NCBI GenBank assembly: GCA_017996675.1
Contig: JAGOGN010000029.1
Span: forward strand, 1 to 12,381
Reading direction: 5' to 3'
DNA from: Lachnospiraceae bacterium
Lineage (GTDB): Bacteria; Bacillota_A; Clostridia; Lachnospirales; Lachnospiraceae
Length of the DNA stretch: 12,381 bases
Under the pieces are notes generated by a model. That model was given only the letters and a program-made list of their open reading frames with translations. It was not told where the DNA came from and did no database searches. How positions within the stretch are numbered: the first letter of the stretch is position 1; each line of letters opens with the position of its first letter. This document shows, piece by piece, positions 7,401 through 12,381 of this stretch. The position numbers and the translations under genes were made by a program.

Positions 7401-8279
7401 TTAATAATTCGTGTTTTGATGAAAATTACCATCTATGTACTCGGTCTTTACCACATTAACAAAAGCGCTCTCATCGATTTCTTTAATCATTCGAACCATG
7501 TCTTTTACTTCCGAGCTAGAAACAACAGAATAAACCATGAAATTAGGTTCATTTTCATAGCATCCTACCCCTGAAAATCTAGTCGCACTATGATGTGTTA
7601 ACTGATTAATTGATTTATATACTTCATCTGGCTTGTTTGTAATAATAAATAAGGTCACCTTTTTATAGGATCGATGTAACAAATTAACGACCTGTGTAGA
7701 CGTAAATTGAAAGATGATGGAATATAATGCTACGGTCCATCCAAACAAAGCACCTGCTATCAATAAAATGATTGCATTAAACCCTAAAATATAGTTCCAT
7801 GTATCGATTCCAAACCGATTCGCAAAATAGATTGCAATAAAATCTGTTCCCCCACTACTTGCGCCACCCATAAGGCAGAGGGAGATTGCAAAACCATTGA
7901 TTAACCCTCCGAAAATACTAATCAACAAGATATCATACGTAATCGGATATGCTGGAATTAAATCCGCTAATAAACCAGTTAAAATGATAACAATACAAGA
8001 GGATAGCGTAAACCGCACTCCTATTTTTTTAAATCCAATAACAATAGGAATTAAGTTAATGGAATAGTTGATAATCGAATAAGGAAGACTAATACTAGCA
8101 AACTCCAATAAACTCTTTTGGATCAATAACGTAATTCCCGTAAATCCCCCTGGAAATAATCCTGCTGCATTTACAAAAGTCTTAATATTTATCGCAAAAA
8201 TAAATGCAGCCAAAATTGCATAAACATACCGACGTATTTCTTTCGTTAATTTATCGCTTTTAAATATTCTTTCATGCAT
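7401..8279 (-). CDS. YitT family membrane protein
   Basis: An integral membrane protein of 292 residues, the usual length for the YitT family, whose function is not established. The N-terminal two thirds hold about five membrane segments, roughly 18-36, 70-82, 92-110, 115-138 and 162-192. Glycine-rich family motifs are present: GLFPGGFTGIT (40-50) and MGGASSGGTDFIA (137-149). The soluble C-terminal DUF2179 domain covers about 207-284 (VTLFIITNKPDEV to VVKTEYIDG). The ATG at 8279 follows AGGAGAG by 7 nt. That site overlaps the stop region of the HAD gene (11-nt gap), so the two form one transcription unit. The gene ends 17 nt before the -35 of the tRNA-Arg promoter, and no separate terminator is visible for it. 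Confidence 0.93.
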   Translation of the reverse strand: MHERIFKSDKLTKEIRRYVYAILAAFIFAINIKTFVNAAGLFPGGFTGITLLIQKSLLEFASISLPYSIINYSINLIPIVIGFKKIGVRFTLSSCIVIILTGLLADLIPAYPITYDILLISIFGGLINGFAISLCLMGGASSGGTDFIAIYFANRFGIDTWNYILGFNAIILLIAGALFGWTVALYSIIFQFTSTQVVNLLHRSYKKVTLFIITNKPDEVYKSINQLTHHSATRFSGVGCYENEPNFMVYSVVSSSEVKDMVRMIKEIDESAFVNVVKTEYIDGNFHQNTNY

Positions 8280-8290
8280 AATTAGCTCTC

Positions 8291-8941
8291 CTAACTTCGT
8301 ACCAACGTAATTACAGGACGTAAATCCTCCATAATCATCTTACAATCAAAATCATTAAAAACATCAAAGCCAGTCGTTCCTGTTGTCACAGCAGCAAAAT
8401 CTACGCCAGCATGCTGGGCAGTCTTTGCGTCTACAACGCTATCTCCCACATATAGGACCTGACTTTTTTCAAGATTCCACTCTTCTATCATTCGATTTAA
8501 ACCTTCTGGATCTGGCTTCTCCTTTACTACATTATCGCCTCCAATGATGTCAACGATAAAATCTGGAACACCCATTAATTGAAAAATTGAAACTACTCTA
8601 TGTCTGTGTTTTGTTGTTACAATACCTACTCGGATCTGGTCGTTCTTTAACTGTTCAACCACTTCCTTTGCATATGGTAGAAATACTGCACATTGTGCCA
8701 TTACGTCATCAGCACGTAACATAAATAACCTTTTAAATTCTTCAGCCTCTTCCTGATCCATGTTTCCTGTAATAAAATGAAACGTATGAATCAAGGTCAT
8801 GCCCACTGATTGTCGAATGATATCTTCAGAAGCTTTAGCGAATCCCATCTTTGTCAATGCGTTATTCACACATTCTACAATTCCACTTGTGCAGTCTCCT
8901 AATGTATAGTCAAAATCAAATATCACAGCCTTATAACCCAT
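8291..8941 (-). CDS. HAD-superfamily hydrolase, phosphoglycolate phosphatase-like
   Basis: A cytoplasmic phosphatase of 216 residues. Motif I is FDFDYTL (8-14), with nucleophile Asp9 and acid/base Asp11; Tyr replaces the usual Gly after it. A helical cap covers about 17-85. Motif II is IVTTK with Thr109, motif III the Lys of KEKPDPEG (about 140-142), and motif IV VGDSVVDAKTAQHAG (165-179) with Asp167 and Asp171. This is the Gph/PpaX type, but the substrate cannot be told. An in-frame ATG at 8956 adds five residues (MRYKK). The ATG at 8941 is preferred because a GAGG site lies 9 nt before it and the predicted transcript starts near 8964, too close to 8956 to carry a ribosome binding site. It is the first gene of a pair with the YitT gene. 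Confidence 0.92.
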   Translation of the reverse strand: MGYKAVIFDFDYTLGDCTSGIVECVNNALTKMGFAKASEDIIRQSVGMTLIHTFHFITGNMDQEEAEEFKRLFMLRADDVMAQCAVFLPYAKEVVEQLKNDQIRVGIVTTKHRHRVVSIFQLMGVPDFIVDIIGGDNVVKEKPDPEGLNRMIEEWNLEKSQVLYVGDSVVDAKTAQHAGVDFAAVTTGTTGFDVFNDFDCKMIMEDLRPVITLVRS

Positions 8942-8970
8942 TTTCTTATACCTCATTCTCTATTTATTTT

Positions 8971-8999
8971 ATTCTATCTATTCTAATTCTGATTGTCAA
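8971..8999 (-). promoter_or_regulatory. sigma-A promoter of the HAD-YitT operon
   Basis: TTGACA (8999-8994), exactly 17 nt of spacer, then TAGAAT (8976-8971) on the minus strand: a perfect -35 and a five-of-six -10. The transcription start is predicted near 8964. Confidence 0.8.
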
Positions 9000-9013
9000 C
9001 CAGTTCAATTGTC

Positions 9014-9047
9014 AAAAAAATATGCCGCATGATTATGCGACATATTT
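9014..9047 (-). terminator. intrinsic terminator of pduL
   Basis: On the minus strand AAATATG and CGCAT pair with their complements (12 bp in all) around a 4-nt loop with one mismatched pair in the stem, followed by seven T (9020-9014). It lies just after the pduL stop. The plus-strand direction has no T-run. Confidence 0.85.
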
Positions 9048-9057
9048 ACTCTTGAAT

Positions 9058-9642
9058 TTATTTAATAATTCCAATCACATCTCCGCTAACTAAAGCAGCA
9101 TTAGCTTCGTCGGTATCAATATGCATTGCTAACGCATATGTTTCATGTACACGAACAACTACGTCTCCATAGATTGTTGCGCGACCATTCTGATTGATTT
9201 CAACCTGAACGACCTGTTTATCAGATACGCCAAATTCTTTAGCTTCATCAGGTGTCATATGGATATGTCTCTTTGCAACGATAACGCCTTCTTCTAATGT
9301 AACACTTGCAGTCTCAGATTCTAAAACTACTCCTGGTGTTCCACTAATATCGCCAGATTCTCTAACAACAGCAGTTTTAATTCCAATTGCAAAACAGTCA
9401 GTTAAAGATAATTCAACTTGACCATGTTTTCTTGCTGGTCCTAAAACTCCTACACGTTCCATTTTCTTCTTAGGTCCAACAATGGTAACACGTTCTTTAC
9501 TCAGATACTGTCCTGGCTGAGATAACATTTTATCAGGTGTTAACTGATGTCCTTCACCAAATAAAATTTCCACTTGTTCTTGTGACAAATGTACATGTCT
9601 TGCTGATACTTCTACTGGTATTTCATTTCTCATTTCATTCAC
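9058..9642 (-). CDS. pduL: phosphate propanoyltransferase / phosphotransacetylase PduL
   Basis: This enzyme transfers an acyl group between CoA and phosphate (acetyl- or propionyl-phosphate), linking acyl-CoA to acetate kinase type ATP formation. The 194 residues hold the PduL signatures: SARHVHLS (13-20) with metal-ligand His16 and His18, LGPARKHGQVELSLTD (67-82), KRHIHMTPDEA (124-134) with His126 and His128, and His174 in AMHIDTDEAN. No N-terminal encapsulation-type extension and no microcompartment shell genes are present, so a free cytoplasmic role is likely. Two starts fit: the ATG at 9642 (AAGGA 8 nt upstream) and one at 9633 (AGGTGA 5 nt upstream). It has a possible promoter and its own terminator, so it is probably monocistronic. 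Confidence 0.95.
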   Translation of the reverse strand: MNEMRNEIPVEVSARHVHLSQEQVEILFGEGHQLTPDKMLSQPGQYLSKERVTIVGPKKKMERVGVLGPARKHGQVELSLTDCFAIGIKTAVVRESGDISGTPGVVLESETASVTLEEGVIVAKRHIHMTPDEAKEFGVSDKQVVQVEINQNGRATIYGDVVVRVHETYALAMHIDTDEANAALVSGDVIGIIK

Positions 9643-9688
9643 CTATTCCTTTTTTTCTACGTTTTTCCTAAAAAAATCCATCCGTATT

Positions 9689-9718
9689 ATATTACTCCCC
9701 TGTATGTAAAAAAGTCAA
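9689..9718 (-). promoter_or_regulatory. probable promoter of pduL
   Basis: TTGACT (9718-9713), 18 nt, then TAATAT (9694-9689) on the minus strand. A perfect TATAAT overlaps at 9691-9686 but at a 21-nt spacing, so the exact -10 is unsure. The start would be about 40 nt before the pduL ATG. Confidence 0.55.
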
Positions 9719-9736
9719 GTATTCCTGCATAATAAA

Positions 9737-11122
9737 CTAAATTGCTTCTTTGTTTTTGATTGCATGATTCATAAGTCGCACTTGTTGAACCAAGAAAACC
9801 ACTGTCAGCACAAATGCTACAAAATCCGCAATAGGACCTGCATATAATACCCCATCAATTCCAAAAAATATTGGAAGGATAAGAATCAGCGGCAATAAAA
9901 AAACCAGTTGTCTCGTAACTGAAACCGTCAAACCTTTAGTCGCTTTTCCGATTGATGTAAAGAAATTCGCAGCAATTGGCTGCAAACCATTAATAAAAGT
10001 AAAAAATAGGAAAACGCGAAAATATTGGCTTGCGAAATCATAATATTCTTTGCTGCCGTTTCCAAAGATGCTTGTGATCTGTCTCGGTAATAATTGGAAT
10101 GACAAAAATGCAAAAAAGGAAATCAATACTACTGCTGTAATATTCTTTTTTAACGTTTCTTTCACGCGGGTATAGTTCTTCGCTCCGTAATTAAATCCAA
10201 CGATTGGCTGTGCACCCTGTGCCAAACCTACCATAATCATTATTAAAATACTGTTAACTTTCGTAATAACGCCAACACAAGCTAATGGTATATCTGGACC
10301 ATAAAGTGACTGCTTTCCATAATGTGTCAAAACATTATTAAGGGCAATTTGTACCACCATCATAGAAAGCTGGTTCACACAAGGTGCAATTCCAAGTGCG
10401 CTAATTCTTGCCAGCAAATCCAGACGTGGACGTAATAATTTTCTTGTAATTTTTACTGTTTTGAATCTTTTAAAGTATAATAGAGTCATAATTCCGGAAA
10501 CAACCTGACCAATAACCGTTGCATAAGCAGCGCCCGCAATCCCCATATCAAATCCAAAAATAAATAATGGGTCCAATATTAAGTTTAACAATGCACCTGA
10601 CATCACACAAACCATCGCATATCTAGGGCTTTGATCAGCGCGTATTAAATGCGTTCCACCACAGGAAATGACGTAAAACGGTAAGCCAAACATGGTAATT
10701 GCTACATATTCCAATGCATAATCATATGCATCTGCTGTTGCGCCAAACAGTTGAATTAAGGGATCCATAAATAGAAATCCAATAATCATAATTAAAAACC
10801 CTGCAATAATGAGGGACGTAATCCCTGTTCCTGCAAAGTTTCCTGCCCGCTCTTTCTTTCCTTCGCCAAGAGCTAAACTAAAGTTAGCTGCTGTACCGAT
10901 TCCTAATAATAGGGATATTCCTGTACAAAAAATAATGATTGGAAATGCTACATTTGTTGCGGCGTTTCCTAACATTCCGACACTTTGTCCGATAAAAATC
11001 TGATCTACTATATTATATAATGAACTGATTACTCCACTTAAAATTGCTGGAATTGCAAATTTCATCATCAATTTTCCCACTGGTTGTATCGCCAGAGGAT
11101 TTATTTTTTTTGTGTTTTCCAT
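9737..11122 (-). CDS. MATE family multidrug/toxin efflux transporter
   Basis: A membrane antiporter of 461 residues, full length for the MATE family, with about twelve membrane helices in two homologous halves (about 1-225 and 235-461). The N-terminus PVGKLMMKFAIPAILSGVIS (14-33), then LYNIVDQIFIG (35-45), is characteristic. RADQSPRYAM (161-170), LLNLILDPLFIFGFDMGIAG (178-197) and GLAQGAQPIVGFNYGAKN (299-316) match conserved MATE loops. Such proteins export cationic drugs or metabolites using a Na+ or H+ gradient; neither substrate nor ion can be read from sequence. The ATG follows GAGGG by 5 nt. It lies 52 nt after the small FakA-like gene, perhaps co-transcribed, since no clear promoter is seen in the gap. 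No terminator follows it. Confidence 0.95.
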   Translation of the reverse strand: MENTKKINPLAIQPVGKLMMKFAIPAILSGVISSLYNIVDQIFIGQSVGMLGNAATNVAFPIIIFCTGISLLLGIGTAANFSLALGEGKKERAGNFAGTGITSLIIAGFLIMIIGFLFMDPLIQLFGATADAYDYALEYVAITMFGLPFYVISCGGTHLIRADQSPRYAMVCVMSGALLNLILDPLFIFGFDMGIAGAAYATVIGQVVSGIMTLLYFKRFKTVKITRKLLRPRLDLLARISALGIAPCVNQLSMMVVQIALNNVLTHYGKQSLYGPDIPLACVGVITKVNSILIMIMVGLAQGAQPIVGFNYGAKNYTRVKETLKKNITAVVLISFFAFLSFQLLPRQITSIFGNGSKEYYDFASQYFRVFLFFTFINGLQPIAANFFTSIGKATKGLTVSVTRQLVFLLPLILILPIFFGIDGVLYAGPIADFVAFVLTVVFLVQQVRLMNHAIKNKEAI

Positions 11123-11174
11123 TTTTCCCTCATTTACGTTCCTATTTTAGCATTCAAATGTTAAAATAACGTGT

Positions 11175-11426
11175 TTATCCTTGTAAACCTTTTGCTTGTC
11201 GATCCATATCCTCAATTACAATATCATAAATTTCTCCTAAAGATGCACAATATTCTAATACATCCCATGGTTCATTCGTATGAAAATGTATTTTTATCAG
11301 ATCCTCATCTCCAACTGCCAATAAACAGTCACCTTTGAAATTCTCCATAAAATACTGAGATAAAACATCCTCATTCAGGTTTTGACCTTCCAATAATAGC
11401 TGAGTGTCATATTTAAATTCTAACAT
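11175..11426 (-). CDS. stand-alone FakA/YloV-like domain protein (small DAK-associated protein)
   Basis: A small soluble protein of 83 residues. GDCLLAVGDEDLIKIHFHTN (32-51), then LEYCASLGEIYDIVIEDMDRQ (57-77), closely resembles the segment after the DAK2 kinase domain of FakA/YloV, the fatty-acid kinase subunit; in those proteins it reads roughly GDSLVVVGDDxLIKVHVHT. The kinase domain itself is absent, so catalysis is unlikely. It could be a regulatory or partner-binding module, or a remnant; the clean start and AAAGGAGG site 6 nt upstream argue for a living gene. Similar tiny proteins are sometimes called 'kinase to dihydroxyacetone kinase' in clostridia, a label that says little. It begins about 35 nt after the tRNA-Leu terminator, with no promoter I can see. 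Confidence 0.8.
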   Translation of the reverse strand: MLEFKYDTQLLLEGQNLNEDVLSQYFMENFKGDCLLAVGDEDLIKIHFHTNEPWDVLEYCASLGEIYDIVIEDMDRQAKGLQG

Positions 11427-11461
11427 TCTAATCCTCCTTTATCATTCATGTTTTTTTCAAT

Positions 11462-11494
11462 AAAAAAGCTGAAATCCTAAGGGATTTCAGCTTT
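11462..11494 (-). terminator. intrinsic terminator of the rRNA-tRNA operon
   Basis: A perfect 13-bp stem (AAAGCTGAAATCC with its complement) around a 4-nt loop, with a T-run at its 3' side on the minus strand (11467-11462). It begins 7 nt after tRNA-Leu, the last tRNA of the cluster. Confidence 0.95.
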
Positions 11495-11501
11495 CAGGAA
11501 C

Positions 11502-11585
11502 TGCCGGCGACCGGAATCGAACCGGTACGATGTTGCCACCACAGGATTTTAAGTCCTGCGCGTCTGCCAGTTCCGCCACGCCGGC
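11502..11585 (-). tRNA. tRNA-Leu(TAA)
   Basis: An 84-nt class II tRNA with a long variable arm. Acceptor GCCGGCG/CGCCGGC is fully paired, discriminator A. Anticodon arm CAGGA-CTTAAAA-TCCTG gives TAA. T-arm ACCGG-TTCGATT-CCGGT. CCA is not encoded. It is the last tRNA of the cluster. Confidence 0.97.
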
Positions 11586-11607
11586 AAAACTTTAAATTAT
11601 GGAACTA

Positions 11608-11680
11608 TGGGACCTACAGGGCTCGAACCTGTGACCCTCTGCTTGTAAGGCAGATGCTCTCCCAGCTGAGCTAAGATCCC
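11608..11680 (-). tRNA. tRNA-Val(TAC)
   Basis: A 73-nt tRNA. Acceptor GGGATCT pairs with AGGTCCC (one T-G), discriminator A. The anticodon loop CTTACAA gives TAC. CCA is not encoded. It starts 6 nt after tRNA-Asp ends. Confidence 0.97.
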
Positions 11681-11686
11681 TGAGAG

Positions 11687-11760
11687 CGACCCAAATCGGA
11701 CTCGAACCGACGACCTCCGCCGTGACAGGGCGGCGCTCTAACCAACTGAGCCATTGGGCC
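11687..11760 (-). tRNA. tRNA-Asp(GTC)
   Basis: A 74-nt tRNA. Acceptor GGCCCAA pairs with TTGGGTC (one G-T), discriminator G as expected for Asp. The anticodon loop CTGTCAC gives GTC. CCA is not encoded. Confidence 0.97.
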
Positions 11761-11777
11761 AAAAAGTTTAAAACAAG

Positions 11778-11851
11778 TGGACCTTCGGGGACTCGAACCC
11801 AGGACCGACCGGTTATGAGCCGGTTGCTCTAACCAACTGAGCTAAAGGTCC
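11778..11851 (-). tRNA. tRNA-Met(CAT), elongator type
   Basis: A 74-nt tRNA. Acceptor GGACCTT/AAGGTCC is fully paired including 1-72, and the anticodon stem ACCGG/CCGGT lacks the initiator's GGG/CCC, so it is not the initiator. The loop CTCATAA gives CAT. A lysidine-modified tRNA-Ile2 has the same anticodon and cannot be ruled out by eye. The T-stem CTGGG/CCCCG has a T-C mismatch at the second pair. Confidence 0.85.
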
Positions 11852-11857
11852 ATATCA

Positions 11858-11930
11858 AGCCGATGATCGGACTCGAACCGATAACCTGCTGATTACAAAT
11901 CAGCTGCTCTGCCAATTGAGCCACATCGGC
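11858..11930 (-). tRNA. tRNA-Thr(TGT)
   Basis: A 73-nt tRNA. Acceptor GCCGATG/CATCGGC is fully paired, discriminator T. Anticodon arm GCTGA-TTTGTAA-TCAGC gives TGT. T-arm ATCGG-TTCGAGT-CCGAT. CCA is not encoded. Its 5' half is duplicated in altered form just upstream (11946-12025). Confidence 0.97.
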
Positions 11931-11945
11931 ATGAAATGTATTTTT
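11914..11945. repeat. 32-bp direct repeat, copy 1 (5' part of functional tRNA-Thr plus leader)
   Basis: These 32 bases, from the D-arm of tRNA-Thr through its 5' end and 15 nt of leader, recur without change at 12009-12040, 95 nt away. The copies mark a local duplication. Confidence 0.95.
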
Positions 11946-12025
11946 GCAGCTGATTTGTAATCAACTGCTCTGCCTACAATCAACTCGTTTCACGACTTGT
12001 TTGTCATGAATTGAGCCACATCGGC
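11946..12025 (-). pseudogene. truncated tRNA-Thr-like duplicate with D-loop insertion and inverted anticodon loop
   Basis: Read on the minus strand, 12025-12009 repeats the first 17 nt of tRNA-Thr exactly (GCCGATGTGGCTCAATT). A 34-nt insert follows (12008-11975), placed in what would be the D-loop. Then 11974-11946 resumes with GGCAGAGCAG and an anticodon-like hairpin. In that hairpin the 7-nt loop is TTACAAA, the reverse complement of the functional loop TTTGTAA, as if the arm had flipped between its palindromic stems. T-arm and 3' acceptor strand are absent, so no working tRNA can form. The insert can fold a 6-bp hairpin (CATGAC/GTCGTG). The processed transcript must contain this piece between tRNA-Glu and tRNA-Thr. 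Confidence 0.8.
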
Positions 12026-12040
12026 ATGAAATGTATTTTT
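12009..12040. repeat. 32-bp direct repeat, copy 2 (start of the tRNA-Thr-like remnant plus leader)
   Basis: Identical to 11914-11945. The resemblance continues more loosely beyond both copies: on the minus strand each leader is preceded by a hairpin-like sequence beginning GYAGTTGATTA and ending CTRC, so the duplicated unit was probably larger than 32 bp. Confidence 0.95.
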
Positions 12041-12083
12041 TGTAGTCATATTATAATCAACTACGATTTTACCATAAGGCAAA

Positions 12084-12155
12084 TGACTCCTACGGGAATC
12101 GAACCCGTGTTACCGCCGTGAAAGGGCGATGTCTTGACCGCTTGACCAAGGAGCC
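12084..12155 (-). tRNA. tRNA-Glu(TTC)
   Basis: A 72-nt tRNA. Acceptor GGCTCCT pairs with AGGAGTC (one G-T), discriminator A. The anticodon loop CTTTCAC gives TTC. T-arm ACGGG-TTCGATT-CCCGT. CCA is not encoded. Confidence 0.97.
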
Positions 12156-12171
12156 TTATTAAATTGGTGAC

Positions 12172-12244
12172 CTCCCCCTGTTGGATTCGAACCAACGACA
12201 CTGCGGTTAACAGCCGCATGCTCTACCGACTGAGCTAAGGAGGA
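12172..12244 (-). tRNA. tRNA-Asn(GTT)
   Basis: A 73-nt tRNA. Acceptor TCCTCCT pairs with AGGGGGA (one T-G), discriminator G. The anticodon loop CTGTTAA gives GTT. CCA is not encoded. It is the first tRNA after the 23S gene. Confidence 0.97.
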
Positions 12245-12321
12245 ATAGAAAGTAATATACCTTCAAAATCACATACAGAAAATCCAAACAAACCGGACAT
12301 TGACTTCGTTCTTTCGAACTT

Positions 12322-12381
12322 TTGGTCAAGCCCTCGACCGATTAGTAACAGTCAGCTACATGTGTTGCCACACTTCCACCT
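12322..12381 (-). rRNA. 23S rRNA, 3' end only
   Basis: The minus strand reads through the conserved 3' end of bacterial 23S rRNA: GTTACTAATCGGTCGAGGGC and then CTTGACC, which is the 3' strand of helix 1 and should pair with GGTCAAG at the 5' end of the gene. The E. coli counterpart ends GGTACTAATGAACCGTGAGG and CTTAACCTT. The exact 3' end is uncertain by a few bases; the rest lies beyond the window. The 77-nt spacer to tRNA-Asn contains no 5S gene. Confidence 0.9.

Noticed and set aside
7235..7432. 65-residue minus-strand open frame across tRNA-Arg
   Set aside because: It runs through the tRNA and its terminator, so it is translated tRNA sequence and not a gene.
9058..9642. Possible bacterial microcompartment locus suggested by pduL
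   Set aside because: No shell protein, aldehyde dehydrogenase or diol dehydratase gene is nearby, and the PduL N-terminus lacks an encapsulation-type extension.
11143..11168. Inverted repeat upstream of the MATE gene (TATTTTAGCAT / ATGTTAAAATA) as a terminator or operator
   Set aside because: On the transcribed strand the stem has an A-C mismatch, is nearly all A/T and has no T-run after it. An operator role is possible but unsupported.
11914..12040. Repeats as the start of a CRISPR array
   Set aside because: There are only two copies and they consist of tRNA-Thr sequence plus leader, with unlike flanks and no cas genes.

Overview
The window looks like a chromosomal segment of an AT-rich anaerobic Firmicute (Clostridia, most plausibly a Lachnospiraceae-type genome). 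The grounds are strong AGGAGG-type ribosome binding sites, intrinsic terminators ending in T-runs, a Gram-positive-style PhoP box, tRNAs without encoded CCA, and family content (HAAS/DUF1700, YitT, stand-alone PduL, a lone FakA-like domain). The genus cannot be fixed from sequence alone. Every gene found lies on the minus strand, so transcription runs from high to low coordinates, away from the rRNA operon at the right edge.

In transcription order: (1) The last ~60 nt of a 23S rRNA gene (right edge) are followed, with no 5S gene in between, by Asn(GTT), Glu(TTC), a damaged duplicate of the 5' part of tRNA-Thr, Thr(TGT), Met(CAT), Asp(GTC), Val(TAC) and Leu(TAA), ending at a perfect 13-bp terminator. 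(2) Next come a small protein matching only the region after the kinase domain of FakA/YloV, then a MATE exporter. (3) A PduL phosphotransacylase has a possible promoter and its own terminator. (4) A HAD phosphatase and a YitT membrane protein share a good sigma-A promoter. (5) tRNA-Arg(ACG) is a self-contained unit with promoter and terminator. (6) The high-affinity phosphate transporter pstS-pstC-pstA-pstB lies behind direct repeats matching the Gram-positive PhoP box and ends in a terminator; no phoU or phoPR is present here. (7) The last operon is an HAAS/DUF1700 membrane protein, a 753-residue protein with a degenerate cyclic-nucleotide-binding-like N-terminus and a large unrecognised remainder, and the N-terminal two thirds of a THUMP-domain rRNA methyltransferase cut by the left edge.

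How the parts work together: the pst genes encode lipoprotein receptor, two permeases and ATPase, a complete ABC importer likely induced by phosphate starvation. PduL interconverts acyl-CoA and acyl-phosphate. Most other genes are ordinary neighbours rather than one system. The less ordinary items are the rearranged tRNA-Thr duplicate (insert in the D-loop, inverted anticodon loop), the large CNB-like protein in a three-gene operon, the lone FakA-like domain behind a tRNA terminator, and the missing 5S. I found no CRISPR array, insertion sequence, integrase or recognisable defence locus. No stretch longer than about 130 bases is without an annotated feature.
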